Assembly: GCA_943736015.1 (NCBI GenBank)
Contig: OX031071.1
Coordinates: 10,202,119 to 10,266,118 of the forward strand
Direction of reading: 5' to 3'
Origin: Tridacna crocea
Taxonomy: Eukaryota; Mollusca; Bivalvia; Cardiida; Cardiidae
DNA length: 64,000 nucleotides
Shown: positions 1 through 9,609 of the stretch, in pieces
Layout of the letters: each line of letters begins with the position of its first letter
Position numbering within the stretch: the first letter of the stretch is position 1
Notes under the pieces: model-generated
Told to the model about the DNA's origin: nothing
The model's database searches: none
Seen by the model: only the letters and a program-made list of their open reading frames with translations
Made by a program: the position numbers and the translations under genes

Positions 1-214
1 AGACTGTATAGTGCTCTACCTTTGCTACCGGAAATTTTTTGATGGACTTGAGACGGTACGGTGCAAAATCACTGTAGTGTCACATTATTGAGACCCCAAG
101 TTTTTGCTGTTACTTTGCCATAAATTTACGTAACAGTCAGGTCATCAAGCTGGTATGTTTTTTGATTACTATGCAGCAGATGGTTTTGTGTGAATGAAAT
201 CAGCTGAAACTTTG
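1..214. other. no recognised feature
   Basis: AT-rich sequence with no repeat seen elsewhere in the window and no coding signal. Confidence 0.5.
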
Positions 215-349
215 TTAAAGGTGGGTATTAGAATTTTCAAATCCCATCAAATGAAAAAATTTATATACCAGTATCACTTATAAATTATATGAAAAAACAA
301 TACAAATCATCAATAATTAAGAATCACAAAATAACAAAAAAAAATTGTA

Positions 350-578
350 TTAACCCATTACCACACAATCCCTACTTTTGACGCCCCTGAGAAAGAAGTC
401 TTCAGAAAACATTGTGGGAAAAGGAGAAAACGCTGGTTACCAGCATTTTCTCCTTTTTCCACGATGTTTTCTACCCTTCACAAAACAAATTTCTAATTTT
501 CAGTCACTTTTATTTTGTCGTCTGCAAATGCTTTCAATTTGGACCAGTCTAAAATATTGTCGTTTGGTAATGGGTTAA
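350..578 (+). mobile_element. TH-A MITE (type copy for the family)
   Basis: Full copy. The ends TTAACCCATTACCA and TGGTAATGGGTTAA are inverted repeats including TTAA. The centre is a long hairpin: AAAACATTGTGGGAAAAGG, then an A-rich segment up to CTGGT, then its mirror. Asymmetric arms separate the TIRs from the hairpin. TTAA target plus a terminal CCY suggests a non-autonomous piggyBac-type element (inference). It is inserted in element C: copy 2 of C shows TTGA at the empty site. Confidence 0.9.
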
Positions 579-607
579 TGGTATCCCTTAAAAGGCTATG
601 TAGCCTT

Positions 608-837
608 TTAACCCATTACCTGATATGCCAATTTGAGATTCTTCCATTTCAGCAGCAAATAAAGATATGATGTCAAATATATGGACAAATGAGGATACAA
701 ATATCTGATTGAGTGGAAAACATTGTTAGAAAAGGAGAAATTGCTCGTTACAAGCAATTTCTCCTTTTCCCACAATGTTTTCAAAAGCTGACTGTTGTTG
801 ATACGTCAAAATGAGTATCTGTGGAGTAAAGGATTAA
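608..837 (-). mobile_element. TH-B-like MITE with an A/B hybrid hairpin
   Basis: TTAA at both ends. The right end is the inverse of the TH-B start (TTTACTCCATAGATACTCAT, changed at a few sites). The hairpin uses the TH-A style GGAGAAA stem around the TH-B style TTGCTCGT centre. It is inserted in element C at a TTAA still intact in copy 2 (7252-7260). Confidence 0.75.
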
Positions 838-1168
838 GCTATTTTTAGATTTCCTGCCAAAAATAAAAAAAGAAACATTGTTGGAATGTTAGTGACTAAT
901 AACCTTGAAATTCCATAACATACAAACATGTAATTATTTTCCGAAATGTCATCTTTGGATGCTATGTTTGAAGCTTCGTCTGTACATTTCAGGTATGTAG
1001 ATGTCGGTGTTGACCTGGGCGGTAGTAAATCTCATATATCTCTTGTTGTTGGATGGTTTTCAACTGCTAGAGCTTTATGAATGAAAATTAAATGGCTTTG
1101 AGAGTATAAGGATGATTTTTTGGATTTTTGTAAAATTATCGTCCCAAAATCTTCAGGGCTATCTTTAA

Positions 1169-1790
1169 AGGTAAAAATCTCTTAAAAATAACATCAGAGG
1201 AGTTCAAACAATGTAGACCCTCTTTTAGAGAACATTGGATGTGTGGGTACAAAACAGGTTAAACAAAAAAATTCTGTATAAATTATGTATTCTGTATGAA
1301 GTAAAATATTAAAATCTTTACTGTCAAAAACTTCAAATTGAATGCTGACATAGTTTGATCAGATTAAGATTTTACAACAATGATTACTATGGCATCTAGG
1401 TCCAATTCGGAACAAAACAAGTATGATGTCGACGTCATAGCAATGTCGAAACTCTGAGCCTCTTTATTTCATATTGATTTTAGTTTTTATCTCGAACCCG
1501 TAGCATCCCAAAACCTGTTATGTCGAAGTAATTTGGAGAGCAATTTCGTACATCAGATCATATTATCATCCATATATCCGCTTTTGTTTGTACATAATAA
1601 GGTGCCAAATAATGAAATTTACACAATACTTCGTTATCTTAATTGATTCCATAGATATCTGATTATAAAAGGTGCCAATAAGCTTGTAGCAGCGGCTCGT
1701 GTAAGACTTACACATCGTGAAAAATACACCGAACGGTGAGGCTTGTTAGTTTGTCTCTCTTTGTAATTATCGCTTGTGTCTTTCGTGTTT
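1169..1790. other. AT-rich stretch, possibly Tc1/pogo-like debris
   Basis: No coding signal. Bases 1475-1540 contain TATCTCGAAC- and TATGTCGAAG-like strings, reminiscent of internal repeats of pogo/Tigger-type elements whose possible end is at 2297. Weak. Confidence 0.25.
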
Positions 1791-2017
1791 TGACCCTTTA
1801 CTCCATAGATACTCATTTCTACGCATTGCATATAGGAGCCCTTGGAAAACATTGTGGCAAAAGGTGAAATTGCCTGCGACGAGCAATTTCACCTTTTGCC
1901 ACAATGCTTTCTATGCTATCAAAAGGTGTCATATACACATTAGAAATGGCTTCATCCTTGCTGTTATTTAAGGTCAATCAGAGATACCTTAAAAATGCCT
2001 TATGGGGTAAAGGGTTA
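1791..2017 (+). mobile_element. TH-B MITE (type copy)
   Basis: The left end is TTGA-like and the right end TTAA (2014-2017). TIRs read CCTTTACTCCAT and GGGGTAAAGGGTTAA. The hairpin arms run GAAAACATTGTGGCAAAAGG to TTGCCTGCGACGAGCAA and back. Its outer arms differ from TH-A (ATAGATACTCAT; GCTTCATCCTTG), so it is a sister family sharing the ends and the stem start. Confidence 0.85.
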
Positions 2018-2297
2018 AGCCGGTCTGCACAAACGCGGCCTATTTATTTGTTGAATGCGCATAAATGTCATCAGAAATGCAACTTAGTTGTGCTTTTGCT
2101 ATGCTCAAGCAAACCAGGGAGGAACCTTTGAATTTCCCGGGTTTGTCCACAAATCGATGGCGATAATTAATCCCTGTTCTTATTTTATGTTTACTCCAGG
2201 TTTTTGAAGTCGGTGCTCGAATTCTCATATCGAACTCCAGTTGTGTCAAACTATTTTTGTTGTCCCCAGAGATTGGAGATAACGAGAGTCGACTGTA
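2018..2297. mobile_element. possible pogo/Tigger-type element end
   Basis: The stretch ends AACGAGAGTCGACTGTA at 2281-2297, like the inverse of the CAGTCGAACCTCG-type termini of pogo-group Tc1/mariner elements, which sit at TA. No matching left end was found, so this is a remnant at best. Confidence 0.3.
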
Positions 2298-2439
2298 TTT
2301 TAAAAAAGTTTCAGTGTGACCAATCAATTATCAGAGGTTTTAGGCTATATCCCAGCACCTGATCATGGAATGTTGAAGTATGTTTGTGGTTATTGCTTCA
2401 TGTTGAATTAGTGTATTCGTAAGTTGTTTGTAATTCGAT

Positions 2440-2705
2440 ATTTCATTGGCGATAAAAAATAATGATGTAAAGGGAGATAATTGGCAGCATCCAATAGGAG
2501 CCGTATCGCGGGAATCTCAAAATCAGGCTTGATCCACCAAGGCAAGATCCACATAACCTTGTTTCACGTAGACAGCACAACAATAGATTATCTGTTACTT
2601 CAGAACTTTGACTTGACTGTGTATAAGATCCACATAACCTTGGTTAGCGAAGATGGCGCAACAATAGGTTATCTGTTACTTCAGAACTTTGACTTGACTG
2701 TGTAT
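2440..2705 (-). repeat. Element F fragment with an 81-bp tandem duplication
   Basis: Bases 2490-2570 match the right arm of element F (8160-8260): TGGCAGCATCCAATAGGAG, then TTGATCCACCAAGG. The unit starting AAGATCCACATAACCTTG occurs twice, at 2544-2624 and 2625-2705, including 47 bases of non-F flank, so the duplication happened after F arrived. Confidence 0.6.
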
Positions 2706-2877
2706 TAGATAGTATTATGGTTGGAGTGTATTGATTTGTTTCCTGACAAAAATAGACACTTTTTTATGTGATTAATTCATGATTCTAGATATCGGAAAAA
2801 GTTCTAAACAGAAACACTCTGTGTAACAGATACATACATGTATGGTGATAATGCAAACTGCTAATTTCTTCTCTCAC

Positions 2878-3083
2878 TTAACTCATTACCAAACAACAAA
2901 ATTTTATATTTGCTCAAATCAGAAGCATTTTCCGACGTCAAAATATTGATTATGAAGGGTGGAAAACATTGTGGGAAATGGAGAAAATGCTGGATAACAG
3001 CATTTTCTCCTTTTCCCACAATGTTTTCCAAAGGTTTCTTCCTCAGGGTCGTCAAAAGTCGGGATTCTGTGGAAATGGGTTAA
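2878..3083 (-). mobile_element. TH-A MITE
   Basis: Full copy, TTAA at both ends, hairpin intact around CTGGATAACAG. The arm outside the hairpin is shortened compared with the type copy. Confidence 0.85.
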
Positions 3084-3170
3084 CCCTATCTTGCTATGTA
3101 TATGAAATGAAACTTGCAAGCCGATAGTAGAAATCCAGATTTTACTCTTTCATGGAACATATCTCTACCA

Positions 3171-3250
3171 GACAATGTAGATCCAAGATCAGACTGCACA
3201 GTTTGTGGAGTCTGATCTTGATCTACGCTGTCCACAAAAGGTGCTGGAGT
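3171..3250. repeat. Repeat G (palindromic, GATCAGACTGCACA)
   Basis: GACAATGTAGATCCAAGATC followed by its near-inverse ending GATCTTGATCTACGCTGTC. Related pieces lie at 28880-28905, 30237-30299 and 48096-48133. A foldback repeat with no coding content. Confidence 0.6.
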
Positions 3251-3570
3251 CATACTTGGCAGTGTAAGGGTGAACAATCAGGTTTGATTGTGCCAGACCT
3301 ACAGGCTTTGTGGAACTATATAGTGCTAGTGGCTGTTGTGTGAATTACTGCCTGATTGTGGAATTTTGTTTTCATTGTTCCTATGAGAAGTTTGAAATGC
3401 CAGAAATTAAAATACTGGCTAATAATAGACTTATGATACTGGCTATTTTACGACTCATAGGAACTCTAGTTACGTAAAGGAAAAGCTATTTGAAAAAAAA
3501 GGTAAATTTATATAATGTAACTATGATAATATATATATATTTTTTTTACTCTAGGAAAATGAGCTATTAC

Positions 3571-3799
3571 TTAACTGTTTACCACTCATTCTCGACTTTT
3601 AATGACTCTGAGGAAGAAAGCCTTTGAAAACATTGTGGGAGAAGGAGAAAATGCTGGTAACCAGCATTTTCTCCTTTTCCCACAATGTTTTCTACCCTTT
3701 CCAAATTAAATTTCAATTTTTGAGTCACGTTTATGTTGTCGTCTGCAAATGCTTTCAGTTTGGACTAGTCCAAAATTTTGTCATTTGGTAAAGAGTTAA
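3571..3799 (+). mobile_element. TH-A MITE
   Basis: Full copy: TTAACTGTTTACCA left end, GGTAAAGAGTTAA right end, hairpin complete. Confidence 0.88.
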
Positions 3800-4074
3800 G
3801 CAAGAAGCAGCTCCTTTGCGTACGTATATTGTACATTAATGTTTTCTGAATCTGTATCGATGCAAACTTGGCAGAAACTTTCTGCTTTCGGTCAATTTTC
3901 TGCGTGTCAAAGGGCTATTTTACCTCTTGTTTCAGTCAGTTGTTAGAGAAGTGGATTTTATGGTTCCCCGAGTATTGTGATGACTTCCTTGGTATACTGC
4001 ATTACAGGGATCCATTAACCCATTACCACACAATCCCTACTTTTGACGCCCCTGAGAAAGAAGCCTTTAGAAAA

Positions 4075-4237
4075 CAGCCACGTAGGAAGCATTTCAAGTA
4101 TGGGGGGGGCTAACTTCGAAATACTGAGGTTTTTTGCTTAGTTGTTGCATTGCCCTAAGGACTCATATTTAAGTTACAATGATTTTCAGAATTATGGGGA
4201 GGGGAGGGGGGCTAGCCCCCCTGTTCCTACGGGCCTG
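4075..4237. mobile_element. 163-bp MITE with CAG...CTG termini
   Basis: Ends CAGCCACGTAGGAAGC and, inverted, CAGGCCCGTAGGAACA (13 of 16 match). Flanked by GAAAA at 4070-4074 and 4238-4242, present once in uninterrupted TH-A. The terminal CAGG is hAT-like, but the repeat is 5 bases rather than 8, so the superfamily is open. The interior is G-rich near its right end. Confidence 0.65.
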
Positions 4238-4362
4238 GAAAACATTGTGGGAAAGGAAGAAAATGCTGGTAACCAGCATTTTCTCCTTTTCCCACAGTGT
4301 TTTCTACCCTTCACAAATCAAATTTCTATTTTTTAGTCACTTTAATTTTGTCGTCTGCAAAT

Positions 4363-4622
4363 CGAGGAGTTTAGGAGAAACTATTCCATCTGCATTTTGG
4401 AAAATTTTACAGGTGAGGGAAAAAACTTCACATTTCTCTGGAAAGCATTGTTAGGTCATCATTCTTAGATATGTAATGTTGAACTCATTTATTCAGTTCT
4501 ACACAACATAATATTATCAAAAAAATGTGATCTAACAATGCTTTCCAGAGAAATGAAAAGTTTTTTCGTACCCTGTAAAATTTTCCAAAATGCAGATGGA
4601 ATAGTTTCGCTTTCACCCCTCG
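4363..4622. mobile_element. FB foldback element, copy 1
   Basis: Inverted arms of about 100 bp: CGAGGAGTTTAGGAGAAAC at the left, its near-inverse ending TTTCACCCCTCG at the right, with the shared core ACTATTCCATCTGCATTTTG. Flanked by AAAT at 4359-4362 and 4623-4626, single in intact TH-A, so a 4-bp target duplication. Confidence 0.8.
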
Positions 4623-4671
4623 AAATGCTTTCAATTTTGGCAAACATAAGATTTTGTTGTCTGGTCATGAG

Positions 4672-4767
4672 TTAACTCTTTACCATACAATCCCAACTTT
4701 TAACACCCATGAGAAAAAAGCCTTCTGAAAACATTGAGGGAAAAGGATAAAATGCTGGTAACCAGCT
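4672..4767 (+). mobile_element. TH-A left half, sharing TTAA with the previous copy
   Basis: Begins at the very TTAA that ends the preceding copy and runs to the hairpin centre GGTAACCAGC, then stops. Confidence 0.75.
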
Positions 4768-4876
4768 GATGAGTGTTAAAAAAAGTTGTGGTTTCAAAGT
4801 TCAAACACAAATTGCAATATTTCGGCCACATTGAATTTGTTATCTAATGACTACTATGCCTTCAACCAGGATAAGT

Positions 4877-4972
4877 TTAACTCTATACCACACAATCCCA
4901 ACTTTTAATGAACCTGAGAAAGAAACCATCTGAAAACATTGCAGGAAAAGGAGAAAATATTGGTAACCAACC
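4877..4972 (+). mobile_element. TH-A left half
   Basis: TTAACTCTATACCACACAAT to just past GGTAACCAAC; the right half is absent, the same break position as the copy at 4672. Confidence 0.7.
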
Positions 4973-5058
4973 TTTGGTCAATACTATATGATTTCCTCAA
5001 TTATATTATGGCTGCTTTTGCAAGTGGAATTCACCAGTTCATTTAACACTTCAGCATA

Positions 5059-5290
5059 CGGAGGGCTGAAAGCGAAACTATTCCATCTGCATTTTGAAAA
5101 ATTTTACAGGTGAGGGAAAAAACTTCTCATTTCTCAGAAAGGCATTATTTGTTAAATCACATTTTTAAGATATGTTTTGTAAAATTGTGAAAATGAATTC
5201 ATTATCATATAATCTAAGAATGATGATCTGAAAATGCTTTACAGAGAAATGAGAAGGTTTTTCCGTCACCTGTAAAATTTTCCAAAGTGT
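5059..5290. mobile_element. FB foldback element, copy 2
   Basis: Same arms as copy 1 (GCGAAACTATTCCATCTGCA at left, CACCTGTAAAATTTTCCAAA at right) with an AT-rich loop. The outermost right arm bases are lost. Confidence 0.75.
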
Positions 5291-6547
5291 ACAATGTATA
5301 CTGGTCCTTTTAGATGGGATAAATGACCAATGGCAGAAAGTTTTGATCCTGGTCAGGCTGGTTGGGCTGGTTGGATAATTATTGCAGATGTATAAAGCCC
5401 CCTTTTCATGGAGCAGGACTCAGGTGTTTGTATTGCTGCTTACGTTTTAGAAATGGTTGTGGTAGAATGCACAGTAATTAGTTGGCAGCACTGAATAGAT
5501 AACCACATTTTCTCTATGTTTTGCTGTGCTCGTTGGAATTTTACATGTGGAAAGGTACAAAGTGTTGACAGAAAAGTGTGCTGAGTGGTGCATACTTGTC
5601 AGCGTGCTGAAAACTTACCCTAAGAATTCAGAATTTATAAAAAATATACATTTTTCATTCCGTTACGAAAATAAATATTTGTTAGTTGAGTGCTGCTGTT
5701 CAGAACCGTTACAGCACAAAATAGCAAACAGAATGAAATAAGATCAGGCAGGATGTTTTTGCATTATGATCTTGGTATACATTGCCTGCAAAAGTGCTTT
5801 GAGGATGGTTGTTTGTAAGTGATACAACTATTATTTGTTACAATATTGTGTTACTATTGCTCCACTGTAATAGATCTTTTTTTTTCTATACCCCTATTGT
5901 TATTACAATCCAAGCATTGAGAACCCTGATGTGGCATTTGTCAAGGAAGCCATTGTATGGAATTAATAATTATAAAGGAGAGTATTGGTACCAAAGTCTG
6001 CATTATTTGTGTAGTGGTGGTATCGCTTTGATCGTTCAGGAGGAGTCAGGAGTAATATCTCTTGACGATAAGGTATATGATGAGTAGAGAGAGAAACCAT
6101 GTAAATATATTGAATTAAATTAAGGTTGTACCTGAAAACTATGATTTTGAGATATCTTTGACCATCAGGATCTAATTTCAAACAATACAATAAAGTTTTC
6201 TAATAGTAAATATTCATGCACAATCTACTGGACTAGCATGTAATCATGGGACGAACAAGCCAAGGGACGCACTTGCTTAGACACGAACAAGCCTGTAGAC
6301 GTCTTGGGGGGGTGGGGGGGGGGGGTTAAGCTATTTTCAATCAAAAACAAGTATTCAATACCTTAAATGCAATTTATACCAATGTGCTATTTCCAATTGG
6401 ATATTGAACTCATTTGCTTTAGAAAAATTGAGTTTCATTGGGTGTCTTTCCTTTTGTTTTGCACAAAATACAATACATGGTCTTCAAAATTCAACATTGA
6501 AGTTTCATTATTGCCTTTGACAAATGCCACAAAAATCCGTCATGAAC
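5291..6547. other. no gene recognised; poly-G tract at 6306-6325
   Basis: Short open frames here have no recognisable domain and no splice support. A G-rich run (two G blocks split by one T) sits at 6306-6325. I see no repeats shared with the rest of the window. Confidence 0.4.
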
Positions 6548-6640
6548 TTAACCCTTTACCACACATTGCAAAATTTACTTTTTACCGAACGACAAAATTT
6601 TAGACAGGTCCAGATTGGAAGCACTTGCAGATGATAAATG
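6548..6640. mobile_element. TH-A end pieces (deletion derivative)
   Basis: A TH-A left end (TTAACCCTTTACCACACA) followed within 35 bases by an inverse right end (ACCGAACGACAAAATTTTAG); the hairpin is absent. Confidence 0.6.
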
Positions 6641-6809
6641 GGCTGTCAGAGAGCTTTTTAAAGCTGGGCAATTAGTTAAGTAGGAAATATTGTTATTGTA
6701 TAAGAACATTGTAATCTATGTAAATCTGATGATATCCGTTTCTCTATAACCCTTCAAAGGATAAAAAAAGTGGACTTTTCTTGATAGAAAACATTCGCAG
6801 ACGACAAAT

Positions 6810-6982
6810 TTTAACATTGTGGGAAAGGATAAAATGTTGGAAACCAGCATTTTCTCCTTTTCCCACAAATGTTTTCTACCCTGCTGGAAACAAATTACAA
6901 TTTTTGAGTTCGTTTATTTTGTCATCTGCATGCGCTTTCAATTTGGACCGGTCTAAAATAATGTCTCTTGATAAAGAGTTAA
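6810..6982 (+). mobile_element. TH-A, left end replaced
   Basis: Hairpin onward to TTAA at 6979-6982 is present. The left portion is replaced by AACATTCGCAGACGAC, which looks like a stray inverse right-end piece. Confidence 0.7.
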
Positions 6983-7642
6983 ATGATTATAACAAGATGA
7001 GAAAAATCATGGGAAAAGAAGAAAATGCTGGTTACAGGCATTTTCTTCATTTCTCATAAATTGTTTTCAAAAGACCTTCATCAGGGTTGTTAAAGGTGGG
7101 TATTTAGAATTTTTACATCTCACCAAATTAAAAAAAAAATATATATCACTGAAATTCATATGAAAAAATAATACAAATCATCAATAATTAAGATTCATAA
7201 AATTACAAAAAAAGATTTTTTGATGGTATTCCCTTAAAAGGCTACATAGCCTCTTAAGCTATTTTTAGATTTCACGCCAAAAATCAATAAAGCATGACTC
7301 ATAACGCTTAAATTCCCTAACATAACAAACATGTAATAATTATTTTCCATAATGTCTTCTTCGGATGCTATATTTGAAGCTTCTTCTGTGTATTCCTGTA
7401 AGTAAATGAACGAATTGATCATCTAAAAATAGAAAGTGTCTCCCGTTGGTGTCAACCTGGGCCATAGTAAATCTCAAATTTCTCGTGTTGTCAAACGGTT
7501 TTCGACTTAACTGGGGTTTTATGAATGAAAATTAAAAGGCTTTGGGAGTATAGGGATGATTTTTTTGCACTTTTGTAAAATTTTTCGTCACAAAATCTGA
7601 AGGGCCACATTTAAAAATCAGAATTGTTTTGTAAAGGATTAA
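6983..7642 (-). mobile_element. TH-A remnant split by element C
   Basis: Hairpin remnant 6995-7089, then element C, then the TH-A terminal part 7611-7642 ending GTAAAGGATTAA. Joining at the single TTAA restores the normal TH-A arrangement around TCAGGGTTGT. Confidence 0.75.
7094..7610 (+). mobile_element. Element C copy 2 (uninterrupted)
   Basis: 517 bp between TTAA at 7090-7093 and 7611-7614. TIRs read AGGTGGGTATTTAGAATTTT and, inverted, ATGTGGCCCTTCAGATTTTG. No coding frame. TTAA target plus short TIRs fits Kolobok- or piggyBac-type elements; the superfamily is unresolved. Confidence 0.8.
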
Positions 7643-7686
7643 GTCTGTATCAGACAGAAATTTAAAAAAACTTTATTAATGATATC

Positions 7687-7729
<43 letters not shown>
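7687..7729 (+). repeat. (GTCT)n microsatellite
   Basis: About 10.75 perfect GTCT units at the head of repeat E. Shorter runs mark the same place in the other E copies. Confidence 0.95.
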
Positions 7730-7859
7730 CATCCATTCATAGGTCCTTCCGTCTTTTAGCAATCTCTTGTGTGTGTAACTCCTCCTACAGTTTTTACTGG
7801 AATAAATTCAAACTCACCATAATGAATCTGTATGATGTGTACTAAGTCTCATGACTTTT

Positions 7860-8260
7860 CATCTTCGCGAACCAAGCTTACGATCACTACATGGATCTTA
7901 CCTTCGCTGATTGAGCCCGATTTCGAGATTACTTCAATGCACCCTCTATTGGATGCCGGTTATTACCCCCCTTTACATCATATTTCTAAAAGCCAATGAA
8001 ATATTGTTTTACAAACTGCTTGCGAATACACATGCAGCGATAAGCAGACATCCATGAGAGTTTCATGTTTACCTTCTATTCGAAAGGTAGCGACCTTGTT
8101 CTATTTTTATCAAAGATGAAATGCTGTAAGCGATTTCATTCGTTGCAGTTAGAGCTGGCTGCATCCAATGAAAAAGCGTATGGGGGAATGTAAAAATCAA
8201 GCTTGATCCGCCAAGGGTAGAGTAATGTAGTGAATCGTCAGCGTTGGCTTGCGAAGATGG
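7860..8260. mobile_element. Element F, 401 bp, 8-bp target duplication
   Basis: Ends CATCTTCGCGAACCAAGC and, inverted, CCATCTTCGCAAGCCAACG, with imperfect arms of roughly 100 bp. Flanked by TGACTTTT at 7852-7859 and 8261-8268. The homologous unoccupied site is at 27231-27251. An 8-bp duplication with long TIRs fits hAT, Merlin or a short Mutator-type element; no coding frame. Confidence 0.85.
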
Positions 8261-8596
8261 TGACTTTTAAAATTTGGATTGAGGCCTTCTCAAGTTTAAC
8301 CCATTTCACTCACAGGCGTATAATGCACTGCTCTGCAAAGCTCTTGTCTCTGACTTTGTCCCTGTTCTTGAGTTTGTAACAAACGCAGAATGGCTTTGTA
8401 GAGAGATAAAGTGTTCTCTGGGTAACCTTGGGGATAAAATGTCTCATAAAAACCATTAAACATATCTGTAATGTAATGGATGTAAATCCTGCTCTTTGTT
8501 GTATTTTTCTGTAAACTGTTGAGTTTCTATAGAAACATGAAAGTACACTTAACCAGCACTGTACAATAATTATTTTTCCAGTCTCTCACAGAAGAC

Positions 8597-8798
8597 CAGG
8601 GCTGGTATTCACCAACAATTCCATAGAACATTCTTGGTTGTATTCTCCAGAATTTTCTACATCTGTAAGTAACACAACTTCTGATTGGTTAAACCATTCA
8701 GTTTAGCCAATCAGAAGTTGTGTTACTTACAAATTTGAAAAACCGTGAAGAATAAGGCAAAGAATATTTTGAGAATGGTTGGTGAATACAGACACTGG
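8597..8798. mobile_element. PAL-H palindromic MITE, copy 1
   Basis: Ends GGGCTGGTATTCACCAACAA and its inverse. The centre is a strong hairpin: CTTCTGATTGGTTAAACC, then GTTTAGCCAATCAGAAG. Copies also at 33963 and 35892. Confidence 0.8.
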
Positions 8799-8892
8799 AG
8801 ATAGTGTGAGAATAGGAGTCATTGCTCCATTCCCACAATATTTTCCAAATCAATTTACAAAAAATTGTCTCTCAGTTCTGCATTTCTCTTCT

Positions 8893-9052
8893 ATCATTTA
8901 CCAAACAATTCTGAGTTTAAACAACTCTTAAGAAGGAGCCTTTTGAAAACATTGTGGAAATAAAAGAAATACTAGTTACCAGCATTTTTTCTTTTTCCAC
9001 AATGTTTTCTAAAATTCCATAGTCAAATTTTCAATTTCTAAGTCAAATTGAT
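8893..9052 (+). mobile_element. TH-A cut by HINE-A
   Basis: Diverged left end and hairpin, continuing to AGTCAAATTGAT where a HINE-A head begins. A diverged TH-A right part reappears at 10616-10720. Confidence 0.65.
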
Positions 9053-9609
9053 TTTTAGCTCACCTGAGCACATGATCAAGGGGAGCTTTTAGGATCACCT
9101 GGAGTCCATCGTGCGTCAGTGCGTTGTCAACAATCCTAAACCGTTGGGCCAATTTGGACCAAACTTCGCTGGAGTCTTCCTTGGGTGGTCCCCTTTAAAA
9201 ATTGTTCACAGAATTTGATTCCATCAAAAACTCTGGTTGCCATGGCAATGCAACCAAATGGAATTTTCTAAGAAATCCATTAAAAATCTTCTCCTTTGAA
9301 ACCGCTGGTAAGATTTTGAAATAATTTCACAGAGATGTTCCTTGGATGACCCTTTTCAAAATTTGTTTGTGAAATTTTGATTCCTCAAGAAACATGGCTC
9401 TGGTGAATGGGGGCTACTTGCACTACACAGAAATGGAGGAATTCTTAAAGCTTTTTTTTTTCTCTGAAACCAGTGGTCAGATTTTGAAATAGTTTCACAG
9501 AGATGTTCTTTGGGTGACCTTCTTCAAAAACTGTTCGCAAAATTTTGATCTGTCAAGAAGCATGGCTCTGGTTAGTGGGGGCTACTTGCACTATATGGAA
9601 ATGAAGAAT
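9053..9609 (+). mobile_element. HINE-A copy 1 (head plus internal units)
   Basis: Head TTTTAGCTCACCTGAGCAC, then GTGCGTTGTCAACAAT, the block ending GGTTGCCATGGCAA, then internal 166-bp units marked by TTCACAGAGATGTTCCTTG and AAACATGGCTCTGGTGAA. Truncated where a second head starts. Confidence 0.85.

Larger units (their letters stand above)
215..1168 (+). mobile_element. Element C copy 1, carrying TH-A and TH-B insertions
   Basis: Bounded by TTAA at 215-218 and 1165-1168. The left end reads AGGTGGGTATT after the TTAA; the right end is the diverged inverse. Compared with copy 2 (7094-7610) it is interrupted by a TH-A (350-578) and a TH-B-like MITE (608-837). Removing both leaves about 490 bp, the size of copy 2. 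No coding capacity is visible. Confidence 0.8.
4015..4675 (+). mobile_element. TH-A MITE split by two younger insertions
   Basis: The pieces 4015-4074, 4238-4362 and 4623-4675 read as one TH-A. A 163-bp TIR element and a 260-bp foldback element (listed separately) interrupt it. Both ends retain TTAA. Confidence 0.85.
7685..8440 (+). repeat. Repeat E copy, interrupted by element F
   Basis: A GTCT microsatellite, then TTAGCAATCTCTTGTGTGTG, AATAAATTCAAACTCACC and, after F, ATTTCACTCACAGGCGTATA and GCAAAGCTCTTGT. The same order occurs at 27055-27325 without the insertion. Confidence 0.7.

Noticed and set aside
350-578. Recurrent peptide GKGENAGNQHFLLFPQCFLPF as a conserved small protein family
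   Set aside because: It is the translation of the TH-A hairpin in whichever frame is open; both strands give such peptides.
5526-6087. Open frames of 71 and 92 residues in the repeat-poor stretch as exons
   Set aside because: No recognisable domain, no convincing splice sites, AT-rich composition.
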